Source: Hazenella coriacea (GTDB lineage: Bacteria; Bacillota; Bacilli; Thermoactinomycetales; Thermoactinomycetaceae). Taken from it: a stretch of 64,000 nucleotides of DNA. Under the pieces are notes generated by a model that was given only the letters and a program-made list of their open reading frames with translations, did not search any database and was not told where the DNA came from. The first letter of the stretch is position 1; every line of letters begins with the position of its first letter. The translations under genes were made by a program, and so were the position numbers. The stretch covers positions 372,001-436,000 of the forward strand of contig NZ_SMAG01000001.1 of assembly GCF_004341825.1 (NCBI RefSeq), written 5' to 3'. Shown piece by piece: positions 47,335 to 55,476 of the stretch.

Positions 47335-48440
47335 TCCAGCAACAGTACCCACATTTTTTAGGAATTATTACTAGTTACCATAATCACAAAAAGAGACCTC
47401 CATTCTTAGAAGCATCTTATTTCCACCAACTAGCAATCGTAGGAAAAGAATTGGGGATCGATATCATCGTGTTTAATCCCAAAGAGGTTCGCTGGTCTAA
47501 CCGAAAGGTACCTGGTTGGACAGTTGATAAGAAAGGGAGTTGGGAGAAAGATGTTTTTCCCGTTCCCTATCTGATCTATGACCGATGTTACTATTTGGAT
47601 CAAAAACATTATCAAGAGCTGAAACCCTTCGTACAACGGATCGCCGATGATCCAAACACACGACTCCTTGGGCGGGCTTTAAAAGGAAAATACCAGACCT
47701 TTGAGATCTTAAAAAAGAACCCAGAGATCCTCCCCTATTTACCCGAAACTACCCGTTATCAGAAGCCCTCAGATGTTAGTCACATTCTTAATCATCAAAC
47801 AACTGTTCTATTAAAACCCAACGGTGGGAGTCATGGTAGAGGGGTCGTTGCTATATCCAAAGTTCCCAAAGGTTTTTTGATTCAAGGTCGTTCAAAAAAC
47901 AACCAATCCTTTAAAATCCTCGTCCGCTCCAACACCAAATTGCAACAGTGGATCGGACAATTCACTCAAGGGTCACGCTATCTAATCCAACCTTTTTTAC
48001 AATTAACTACTCTAGATCATAAACCCTTTGACCTTCGTATTTTAGTCCAGAAAAACAATCGCAGAGAATGGGAAACGACAGGGATCGCCGTACGCATGGG
48101 TCAACCTCACACCATTACTTCTAATTTACATGGGGGAGGAGAAGCAGCCATGCTACATCCTTTCCTAGAGAAAAACTTTCCCCAAGAAAGTCGATTCGAC
48201 ATCTTGCAAAAAATTACATGGATCAGTAAGAATGTCCCACCATTTATTGAAAAAGAACATGGTCCATTGGTTGAGCTGGGAATAGATGTTGGCATTGACC
48301 GTGAAGCAAATGTATGGATCCTTGAAGTAAACTCAAAGCCCGGACGAACCATTTTTATTAAGACAGGCGAATTGGGAGTTCGACAAAGGGCAGTTCAGCT
48401 TCCCATGCAATATGCTCGTTCTCTGCTCATGGGAACATAG
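47331..48440 (+). CDS. YheC/YheD-like ATP-grasp protein 2 (short form)
   Basis: 369 residues, lacking the N-terminal beta domain of genes 1 and 3 and starting directly at the FLGIITSYHNH strand. VIYDRC-like PYLIYDRCYYLDQKHY, LLKPNGGSHGRGVVAI, DLRILVQKN and VELGIDVGIDREANVWILEVNSKPGR mark the ATP-grasp core. Gene 3 begins 10 bases after its stop. The second strand reading makes clear it is a paralogue, not a copy: sequence identity to gene 1 is low outside motifs. Confidence 0.9.
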   Translation: MIQQQYPHFLGIITSYHNHKKRPPFLEASYFHQLAIVGKELGIDIIVFNPKEVRWSNRKVPGWTVDKKGSWEKDVFPVPYLIYDRCYYLDQKHYQELKPFVQRIADDPNTRLLGRALKGKYQTFEILKKNPEILPYLPETTRYQKPSDVSHILNHQTTVLLKPNGGSHGRGVVAISKVPKGFLIQGRSKNNQSFKILVRSNTKLQQWIGQFTQGSRYLIQPFLQLTTLDHKPFDLRILVQKNNRREWETTGIAVRMGQPHTITSNLHGGGEAAMLHPFLEKNFPQESRFDILQKITWISKNVPPFIEKEHGPLVELGIDVGIDREANVWILEVNSKPGRTIFIKTGELGVRQRAVQLPMQYARSLLMGT

Positions 48441-48450
48441 GAGGGGAAGT

Positions 48451-49833
48451 ATGAATTCGATCATATGTCAAGTAAAACTTTATACTCGTACACCAGATAA
48501 GGCGATCATGCTAAGCCAGCCATTAATGAAGCAATGGGGATGTACTGATAGTCAATCCATCGAAGTAAAAGCTGGAAATAAATCACTGATCGCTCGGGTC
48601 GTTCCTGTCAAAACAAAAGATCAGAAAATCATCATTTCTCCTGCTATGGCACGCCAATTAAACCTTCCATTCGTTGGAAAAACCCGGGCAACTCTTAAAA
48701 ATAAATGCTTACGGTTTGGTCCCGTCATTGGAATTCTTACCACTGGATTTACAGGTAATTCAACATCTCCTTTTGGGCAACGCTCTTTGTTGTTCCGCAG
48801 CTTTATCCAAGCTGGTGAACCTGAACATCCATTAATTTATGTGTTTACACCTGAAATGGTGGATTGGCAAAGTAAAACGATTATGGCCTGGTATTATAAA
48901 AACATGGGAGGAAACCAATTTCGTTGGGTCAAAGCAAAATCACCTTTCCCTGATGTCATTTATGAGCGAATCCCCAACCGAAAAGCCGAACAATTGGCTA
49001 GTGTACAAAGTACGGTTTCTCGACTGAAGAAAAATACACCCTGTTATATTTTTAATCAAGGATTCTTTAACAAATGGTCCATCCACCAATTATTGAGTAA
49101 CCATCCTTTGACAGCATCCTACATTCCTGAAACAGACTTATCTCCGACGATTGCAAGACTGCAACAAATGCTGGATCAGCATCAGATGATTTATTTAAAA
49201 CCAAGTGGTGGAAGTCTTGGATTGGGCATTTACCGAATTACCCAACATCCAAAAGAGGGTTATTTTTGTCGTTTCCACAATAACGAAAAAAATGTTCTCC
49301 ACCGTTTCTATTCCTTGGAAAAGCTCATTAAGCATTACTTTGGTAGTATCCAATCAGAGCGGTTCAAAAAATATTTAGCCCAACAGGGGATTCGTTTAAT
49401 CAAGCATGGGGGTAGACCTGTCGATTTCCGAGTTCATCTGCATAAAGATAGCCAAAAGGAATGGAGAGTCGTCGCGATCGGTTCAAAAGCAGCTGGAAAT
49501 GGAAGTATTACTACACATATACGTACAGGTGGCTCTATTATTCCAACAGATCAACTTCTCAAGAAAGTCTTTAAAGATGATGCTACAGAAGTGAAAGAAG
49601 CGATTAGTCATTCGTCCATCCTCATGGCACAAGTACTCGAACAACAAATTGATGGTCTTTTGGGTGAATTGGGTTTAGATATCGGTGTAGATCACAACAA
49701 ACAGGTATGGCTATTCGAAATCAATGCAAAACCGGGACGACATATCTTTCACCATCCAAGTTTGCGTGAAGCAGGCCGCCAGTCCGCTAAATACATTACT
49801 GATTACAGCTTAAGCTTAGCTGACTTTTTATGA
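48451..49833 (+). CDS. YheC/YheD-like ATP-grasp protein 3
   Basis: 460 residues from ATG 48451 (GGAGGGGAAGT just upstream; open frame from 48412). N-terminal beta domain (about 1-95) with LRFGPVIGILTTGF at its end, VIYERIPNRKAEQ, YLKPSGGSLGLGIYRI, DFRVHLHKDSQKEW and GELGLDIGVDHNKQVWLFEINAKPGR. Closest in plan to gene 1. Ends four bases into the frame of gene 4. Confidence 0.9.
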   Translation: MNSIICQVKLYTRTPDKAIMLSQPLMKQWGCTDSQSIEVKAGNKSLIARVVPVKTKDQKIIISPAMARQLNLPFVGKTRATLKNKCLRFGPVIGILTTGFTGNSTSPFGQRSLLFRSFIQAGEPEHPLIYVFTPEMVDWQSKTIMAWYYKNMGGNQFRWVKAKSPFPDVIYERIPNRKAEQLASVQSTVSRLKKNTPCYIFNQGFFNKWSIHQLLSNHPLTASYIPETDLSPTIARLQQMLDQHQMIYLKPSGGSLGLGIYRITQHPKEGYFCRFHNNEKNVLHRFYSLEKLIKHYFGSIQSERFKKYLAQQGIRLIKHGGRPVDFRVHLHKDSQKEWRVVAIGSKAAGNGSITTHIRTGGSIIPTDQLLKKVFKDDATEVKEAISHSSILMAQVLEQQIDGLLGELGLDIGVDHNKQVWLFEINAKPGRHIFHHPSLREAGRQSAKYITDYSLSLADFL

Positions 49834-49847
49834 AAGGAGGTACTTGG

Positions 49848-51059
49848 ATGAATACACTATTTCAAAGCTCTACCCACTCATTTCCAGAGATGAATATCCA
49901 TCTCGCTTCCAACCAAGTCACTCACAGACATTCCCAAAAGTCGAAACGTCCAGCCAGAATTACTCAGCAAAATTCCACCAATGGGGGTTCTCCCCGACCA
50001 CGAATAGGCATTTTAACTGCAGATGGAGGAAATCCCTTTCGTGGGAATCACCAAAATTTTATCGATATTATCCGAACTGGTAAACGAATGGGGGTTCCCG
50101 TGTTTGTCATTACCCCTCAATGTATTTCGAGCGACTACAAACAGGTCTATGGATATTTCCTATCGAACTCTACAAAAGTAAAATGGGTGCGTAAGCTGAC
50201 CACTTTACCCCCTGTGATCTACAATCGAGTTCCAAATCGAGTTGAAGAACGCAGACCATCTATGCAAGAGACCATCGAAAACTTGAAGAAGATTCCCCAT
50301 CTCCACTTTTATAATCCAAGCTTTTTTGATAAATGGACTCTCTATCAAGATTTAAATACTACAAAACTCCACTCTTATCTCCCTGAAACCTCACTCTTAG
50401 ATCAACCACAAACATTTAAGCAAATGCTGTTTCGCTATCCCATTCTCTATTTAAAACCGATTGATGGAAAAGCAGGAATAGGAATGATTCAGATTACTCA
50501 AGAACCTGAAGAAATAAAATTAATCCATCAAACGGCAAAAAGAAAGGAAAAAAAACAGTTTACTACTTTCACTGATCTGTGGCCTACTATTCAGCAATTA
50601 TGTAAACAACAACCTTATCTAATCCAACAAGGTATCTCCTTAGCAACTTATCAGGGCAAGCCTTTTGATGTACGAATACTTTTACAAAAAAACCGAAAAG
50701 GATCTTGGGCTTTAACGGGTATAGGGATCCGTGTAGCTGGCAAATCAGCTATTTCTACACATGTTCCTATGGGAGGACGAATCGAGAATGTTCAACGGGT
50801 CTTTCAATCTGTGTTCGGTAAACGTAAAAATGACATGTTAAAGAAGGTTGAAGAAATGGGGCTCCAACTCGCTCAATCCATTGACAATAAACAATCCTCT
50901 CCTTTAGGTGAAATGTCAATGGATCTAGGAGTTGAACCTCAAGGACATTGTTGGTTCTTCGAGGCGAACGCAAAACCGATGAAATTTGATGAACCTCATA
51001 TTCGTTCCCTTTCTCTGCGCCGAATCATCGAATATGCCTGCTTTCTGTGTGGATACTAA
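49848..51059 (+). CDS. YheC/YheD-like ATP-grasp protein 4
   Basis: 403 residues from ATG 49848, preceded by AAAGGAGG (the frame also opens at 49830 as ATGA with gene 3). A Ser/Gln/Lys-rich, probably disordered 50-residue start replaces the beta domain; then RIGILTADGG, VIYNRVPNRVEERR, YLKPIDGKAGIGMIQI, DVRILLQKNRKGSW and GEMSMDLGVEPQGHCWFFEANAKPM. The glycine loop is less canonical (D-G-K-A-G) than in genes 1-3. Confidence 0.88.
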   Translation: MNTLFQSSTHSFPEMNIHLASNQVTHRHSQKSKRPARITQQNSTNGGSPRPRIGILTADGGNPFRGNHQNFIDIIRTGKRMGVPVFVITPQCISSDYKQVYGYFLSNSTKVKWVRKLTTLPPVIYNRVPNRVEERRPSMQETIENLKKIPHLHFYNPSFFDKWTLYQDLNTTKLHSYLPETSLLDQPQTFKQMLFRYPILYLKPIDGKAGIGMIQITQEPEEIKLIHQTAKRKEKKQFTTFTDLWPTIQQLCKQQPYLIQQGISLATYQGKPFDVRILLQKNRKGSWALTGIGIRVAGKSAISTHVPMGGRIENVQRVFQSVFGKRKNDMLKKVEEMGLQLAQSIDNKQSSPLGEMSMDLGVEPQGHCWFFEANAKPMKFDEPHIRSLSLRRIIEYACFLCGY

Positions 51060-51079
51060 AAAATCAAGGAAGTATGATC

Positions 51080-51553
51080 ATGAAAATTCGAACACTCTCC
51101 TTTCATGAAATGAAGCGCGTTCGTCCGCAATTAATCAGATTTATACGCCGTCATGGGGATGGTCGTATCACTCATCGAGCTATTCGGTGGTTTCAACAAT
51201 TAATCCAAGAATCTTGGAATGAAGGAATGATTGTGGCCGCTACCTTAGATAAAAACATCATTACAGGTCTCATTGTTTTAGGGAACTATGGACTCGATGA
51301 ATCATTTATCGCTGTCCATCCCTCCTATCGAAAGCAAAAAATCGGGGAGACACTCCTTCAGCATGCGCTACATCGACTTGGAAAAATATATACTCGAGTA
51401 GCTTGTGATAATACCCCTAGCCTTAAATTATGCTTCGCTTGCGGATTAACTGCTTTTCAGCTTACCTATGGACCTACTAAAAAACCCACCCTTTGGTTAG
51501 GCGGTGGAGCTTGGAGTCGGCGGGATCTTGAGGAAAAGCTCCTACGTCAATAA
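51080..51553 (+). CDS. GNAT family acetyltransferase at the end of the ATP-grasp operon
   Basis: 157 residues from ATG 51080 (AAGGA 8 bases upstream). Acetyl-CoA loop FIAVHPSYRKQKIGETLLQHAL is a clear GNAT motif A (R-x-x-x-I-G), followed by YTRVACDNTPSLKLCFACGL. It may modify the amino groups of the product made by the ATP-grasp enzymes, or a coat protein; inference from the operon only. 20 bases after gene 4. Confidence 0.82.
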   Translation: MKIRTLSFHEMKRVRPQLIRFIRRHGDGRITHRAIRWFQQLIQESWNEGMIVAATLDKNIITGLIVLGNYGLDESFIAVHPSYRKQKIGETLLQHALHRLGKIYTRVACDNTPSLKLCFACGLTAFQLTYGPTKKPTLWLGGGAWSRRDLEEKLLRQ

Positions 51554-51573
51554 TGGAAGAGTTATGCTACAAA

Positions 51574-51618
51574 CAAATAAAACCAGCTCCAACAGAAGAC
51601 GGAGACTGGTTTTATTTG
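51574..51618. terminator. Bidirectional terminator
   Basis: CAAATAAAACCAGCTCC / GGAGACTGGTTTTATTTG, about 17 bp with two mismatches; serves the GNAT gene and the convergent NlpC/P60 gene. Confidence 0.85.
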
Positions 51619-51627
51619 TTTATATGA

Positions 51628-52311
51628 TTATTTGATTACACGTTTTGCATGAAGGTAGCCTTGTTTTAACCAAGGTGTACTTAAGCTATCATATTTAACT
51701 CCACCAGGTCCCCATGTATGAAGAACTTTATTATTTCCTGCATAAATTCCTACATGAGCGACTCGACCATTGGATTTCTTTGTCTTAAAGAATAAGAGGT
51801 CACCTTTTTGTAGTTGGGATTTTGGTACTGTGGTTCCTACTGTTGATTGTTGACGGGAATTTCGAGGTAAATTGATGCCATTTTTCTTATATACATGTTG
51901 TACAAAAGAAGAGCAATCAAATGTACTGGTGACTCCAGATGGAGAACCAAATCGATAAGGGGTTCCAAGATATTTCTCGCCAGTTTGAATAATTTTATTG
52001 GCAAGACTTGTATTTGCTTGTTTAACTTGTTGTGAATTATTGGATGATTCTGGTTTTGTATTCGTAGAAGATTCTGGTTTTGTATTTTCTTGAACAGGTG
52101 GTTTTTGTTGAACTTGTTGTCCATTCGTAGATTGGTTTTGATTGTTTGATACAGATGTGTTTCTTTCAAGACCTACACGATCAAAGATCGAGTTTATCAT
52201 TCCTGAAGAATTTAAGGGTGAAGCATGAGTTAACCCGGTTGGAATTATAACAGTGACAGCCAACGTAGCAGCAAGTATAGTTACCTTTTTGATCTTATTT
52301 GTTCTAAGCAT
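51628..52311 (-). CDS. Secreted NlpC/P60 peptidoglycan endopeptidase
   Basis: 227 residues from ATG 52311 (AAGGAGG 5 bases before). Signal peptide (1-32, VTILAATLAVTVIIPTGLTHA), Asn/Gln/Pro linker with a repeated NTKPESS unit (about 60-90), and a C40 domain with catalytic Cys in FDCSSFVQHVY, His in VAHVGIYAG and a second His in KVLHTWG. It should cut D-gamma-glutamyl-diaminopimelate bonds in the wall. No SH3 or LysM domain, so wall binding may be by the linker only. Confidence 0.92.
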   Translation of the reverse strand: MLRTNKIKKVTILAATLAVTVIIPTGLTHASPLNSSGMINSIFDRVGLERNTSVSNNQNQSTNGQQVQQKPPVQENTKPESSTNTKPESSNNSQQVKQANTSLANKIIQTGEKYLGTPYRFGSPSGVTSTFDCSSFVQHVYKKNGINLPRNSRQQSTVGTTVPKSQLQKGDLLFFKTKKSNGRVAHVGIYAGNNKVLHTWGPGGVKYDSLSTPWLKQGYLHAKRVIK

Positions 52312-52501
52312 CATGTCCTCCTTGAAAAAACTAATTTTATATTTTGGATGGCTTGTCTGTGACTGCCTGTCCAAGATGGTTACATGGTAACATAAAAAAA
52401 CTTTTATCTTTTATGTAAAAACTTCCACCAAATAGAATTGATATATTCACCTACAAGTCACAAAGATCATCTTTCAACCTATTGACAACAGAAAACCCCA
52501 G

Positions 52502-53371
52502 TCACCCACTGGGGTTTTCGCCTAGTAGATAGGCTCGAATCAAATAGGCGTATTCGATCGTTGTTGGTATGAAGGTAAAACCTTCCACGGGTTTTTCTGA
52601 AGCGAATATCATCATTCGAAGCCCATCACTTTCCTTTTTATAAGCAATGATTTGCTTTGTAGGTAACTGCAAGGAAGGGATTTTATTAGAAATCATTCCC
52701 TCCCATACATAGACTGGCAAATCGTTTGTCCATTCGGAAGAAGAACCGTAAAATGCTACTTGCCCTTGATTCAGTTGTAAAATCTGGTCAATCTTCTCCC
52801 ACTCTTGAAGCTGATGAGTCACAACCACAACTAGGTGTTTATCTGCATAAGTCGTTAATGCATCAACTACTTTTTTTTGTTGCCAAAGATCAAGATGAGT
52901 TAAAGGTTCATCCAACATAAGATAGTGTGGTGACCCTAAAAAAGCTTGGCAAATCCCTAACATCTGCTGATTTCCTGTCGATAAACGACCGATTTTTTGA
53001 TGTTGAATTTTTTCTAAGCCCAGCTTATCCACCCAATGCTGAATCTCCCTATCATCAAAAATACCTTTTAATAAAGCCATATATTTCAAAAACTGCAAAC
53101 CCGTCATTTCAAATGGGGCTTCTAATTCACTAGGTAGATATCCAATTTGGCTTCTGATCTCTGGCAAATGTTGTGCTAAGACCCCTTCTTGATAAATCAT
53201 TTCCCCTTCATTAGGTGGTTCAACAGTCGCTAATAAACGAAGGAGCGTTGATTTACCCGCTCCATTTTTTCCCACGACTAAGGTGAGCCCCTGTTGAAAT
53301 TGAAGTTGTTGAATCCTCAGTTGAAAAGTAGAATCGGCCAACGAATGACACACTTCCCTACATACAATCAA
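52502..53371 (-). CDS. ABC transporter ATP-binding protein
   Basis: 289 residues from TTG 53371 (GAGGTG 8 bases before). Walker A VGKNGAGKST, Q-loop region IGYLPSE, signature reduced to LSTGNQQM (instead of LSGGQ), Walker B YLMLDEPLTHLD and VVVTHQL. The C-terminal 80 residues are a divergent beta domain. Follows the membrane gene at 53379 by 7 bases, presumably its partner in an export or antibiotic-defence system. Confidence 0.85.
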   Translation of the reverse strand: MIVCREVCHSLADSTFQLRIQQLQFQQGLTLVVGKNGAGKSTLLRLLATVEPPNEGEMIYQEGVLAQHLPEIRSQIGYLPSELEAPFEMTGLQFLKYMALLKGIFDDREIQHWVDKLGLEKIQHQKIGRLSTGNQQMLGICQAFLGSPHYLMLDEPLTHLDLWQQKKVVDALTTYADKHLVVVVTHQLQEWEKIDQILQLNQGQVAFYGSSSEWTNDLPVYVWEGMISNKIPSLQLPTKQIIAYKKESDGLRMMIFASEKPVEGFTFIPTTIEYAYLIRAYLLGENPSG

Positions 53372-53378
53372 TGGAGTC

Positions 53379-54191
53379 TCACCTCAAATGCATATGGTAA
53401 ATTTTTTTACTTTGGCGATAAGAAATCCCGATTAGAATCACCCCAACTACCAACAACCCCCATTGGAAGAAAACGAGCCATTCTTGGATCATAACTGAAT
53501 TCATCAGCCATTGCTCAATCATAAACACGATAATTATACTTAAAGTCGTTGATAATAAAGCAGTCCGTACTCCCTTGTAAAAAAGCATCATTGCTAAGAA
53601 ACCAGTCATGAATAACACGATCGACAACCAACTCAGTAAGAATCCACCTATTGACAATGTGCTACCCCATAGAACGAGATTCCCCATGGTAAATAAACCA
53701 AATACCAATGTTAAAAGTAATAGAATGAAAATACGACTGAGTACAATGAGCATCGGAGGAAATGGAGTGATCGATTCAATCATCCTCATCCCTTGATTCC
53801 CTATTCGTTCATGAGCCAATAACGCTCCTAGATAAAAAAGCGGGATCAAGCTACTATATAAAAGATTTACTTCGGGTCGTGGTGAACCGTTCCAGAATAA
53901 ACCTATCATTATCGTCATGGCTAAAAAAATAAGACTGACCACCCAAAACCACGGTTGAAAGAGATTTAATTGAAAACGACATAGTTGAAGCAAACTAGGA
54001 CGGGGGCGGGAAAAAACTGGCTGTGACTTCATCGACTTTTCACGAAGTGGATCAAAGTGTACTTGCAACTGACTGATCAACTGAGCTGTATCTGTAGAGC
54101 TTGGTTGTTTAACTAGATATTGCGAAAGAGAATCCTGGAGTTCATCTTCTAGCGCCTCGATTTCTTCCCAATCGGGGGAATGTTGATTCAA
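53379..54191 (-). CDS. Membrane protein, ABC permease-like, downstream of the sigma factor
   Basis: 270 residues. Cytoplasmic N-terminal 75 residues (acidic, EEIEALEDELQDSLSQYL), then six membrane segments. It could be the permease of the ATPase at 52502 and/or the anti-sigma partner of the ECF factor, whose gene it overlaps by 50 bases. TTG start with AGGAGG 9 bases away. No zinc-finger (HC2) motif is present. Confidence 0.6.
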   Translation of the reverse strand: MNQHSPDWEEIEALEDELQDSLSQYLVKQPSSTDTAQLISQLQVHFDPLREKSMKSQPVFSRPRPSLLQLCRFQLNLFQPWFWVVSLIFLAMTIMIGLFWNGSPRPEVNLLYSSLIPLFYLGALLAHERIGNQGMRMIESITPFPPMLIVLSRIFILLLLTLVFGLFTMGNLVLWGSTLSIGGFLLSWLSIVLFMTGFLAMMLFYKGVRTALLSTTLSIIIVFMIEQWLMNSVMIQEWLVFFQWGLLVVGVILIGISYRQSKKIYHMHLR

Positions 54192-54753
54192 TTTTAGATT
54201 CCTCCTTTCTTTGTTTACTATGATCTACTAAATCGACTTTTAATTTTTTCAATGCCTTATATAAATGAGTTTTAGTTGTACTTAAAGTTAAAGAGAGTAC
54301 TTCTGCGATCTCTTGTAACTTTAACTCTTGATAGAATCGTAAGATGATGATCTCTCGCTCTCTTTGAGTTAACTTACTTAAAGAGCTTAACACTTCTTTC
54401 CGTGTTTCTTGATGTTCATAGATTTCAATTACAGATGGTGACTGTTCTCTCCGTTCAGGTAAGTCCAGCCGTTGTTGTTCAGAACGATAACTAGCACTCT
54501 TCCAATAATCACGACAAAGATTTATAGCAACTCGGTACATCCAAGGCTTCACGCGATGAGGGATTTTTCCTTGTTGAAGTTGGCGAATCAAACGTATAAA
54601 AACCTCTTGAACTACATCTTCCGCTTTATTGGGATCTTGTAACATTCTTTCCACTGATCCCACCAACAACCGATGATAGCGGTGTACAAATGCTTCAAAT
54701 GCCGCCTGGTTGCCTTCAGCCATCGCCTCCACTAATTGTTCATCTGATAACAT
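54142..54753 (-). CDS. ECF sigma factor
   Basis: 203 residues. Sigma2 region about 20-80 with EDVVQEVFIRLIRQLQ and WMYRVAINLCRDYW, sigma4 region about 120-180 with LTQREREIIILRFYQELKLQEIAEVLSLTLSTTKTHLYKALKKL (split by memory). ATG after AAAGGAG. A C-terminal basic tail of about 25 residues overlaps the next gene. It probably directs this cluster in response to a membrane stress. Confidence 0.93.
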   Translation of the reverse strand: MLSDEQLVEAMAEGNQAAFEAFVHRYHRLLVGSVERMLQDPNKAEDVVQEVFIRLIRQLQQGKIPHRVKPWMYRVAINLCRDYWKSASYRSEQQRLDLPERREQSPSVIEIYEHQETRKEVLSSLSKLTQREREIIILRFYQELKLQEIAEVLSLTLSTTKTHLYKALKKLKVDLVDHSKQRKEESKIESTFPRLGRNRGARR

Positions 54754-54783
54754 CTAGTCTTTCTCCTTTAATCTAAATACTCC

Positions 54784-55476
54784 TTATTCAAATTCATCTG
54801 AAACAATCCAATAACTCCGTTTTCTGATCATATAAAGAGATAGACCAATGAAAATTCCACTTATACTTAATAGAGCCAGCCGATTATAGAGAAAAAAAGA
54901 ACCTTTGGGCAAATAAACAGTGTGTAGTGTAAACAGGGTAAAAATGCTCCCACTGGATAAAACATCTATCATCCAAACTCCAAATCCAAAAATTAACCCC
55001 ACATATAATCGCTTAGAAAGAATCATGGCACAAATCGTACAAGTGGAGAGCAACAAGGCAGCTGGAAATATTTGAAAAAGAAGTTGTCCATAATCCATGA
55101 TAATAGTCTTGCTTTCTCCTCCATCATAAGGAAAGTAGCTTGAAACAGTCTTCGGATACATCAACATAAATACTTGTACAACCATCCAGTGAAAACACAC
55201 AAAGGTAAATAAGGTTAGAAACATTTTCCGCAACCACATACCCGTCATGGAAATCGGAAAGGTAGCAATAACTTCCATACTGCTACCTCCAAATTCTTTT
55301 TGAAAAAAAAGGACTGACAGGATAACGATTAATGGGAATATCGCTGTTTCGTTATAACTTGCGAGTAAAATGCTTTCGTCCAATAAAATAACTAGAATTA
55401 AAAAAGAAACGTAGATGATAGGAACCAAGGTGAACCAACTTTTTAGATTAGCCAAATCAATTCGCCATTTACTCAC
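54784..55476 (-). CDS. ABC-2 type permease-like membrane protein
   Basis: 230 residues from GTG 55476, which overlaps the upstream stop as GTGA (the frame opens at GTG 55497). Six membrane segments, with FFQKEFGGSSMEVIATFPIS between the second and third, a pattern of ABC-2 permeases. Second permease of the cluster; 30 bases before the ECF gene. Confidence 0.75.
   Translation of the reverse strand: MSKWRIDLANLKSWFTLVPIIYVSFLILVILLDESILLASYNETAIFPLIVILSVLFFQKEFGGSSMEVIATFPISMTGMWLRKMFLTLFTFVCFHWMVVQVFMLMYPKTVSSYFPYDGGESKTIIMDYGQLLFQIFPAALLLSTCTICAMILSKRLYVGLIFGFGVWMIDVLSSGSIFTLFTLHTVYLPKGSFFLYNRLALLSISGIFIGLSLYMIRKRSYWIVSDEFE

Noticed and set aside
52379-52391. GTTAC-ATG-GTAAC dyad upstream of the NlpC/P60 gene
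   Set aside because: Short, no clear promoter relation; could be chance in AT-rich DNA.
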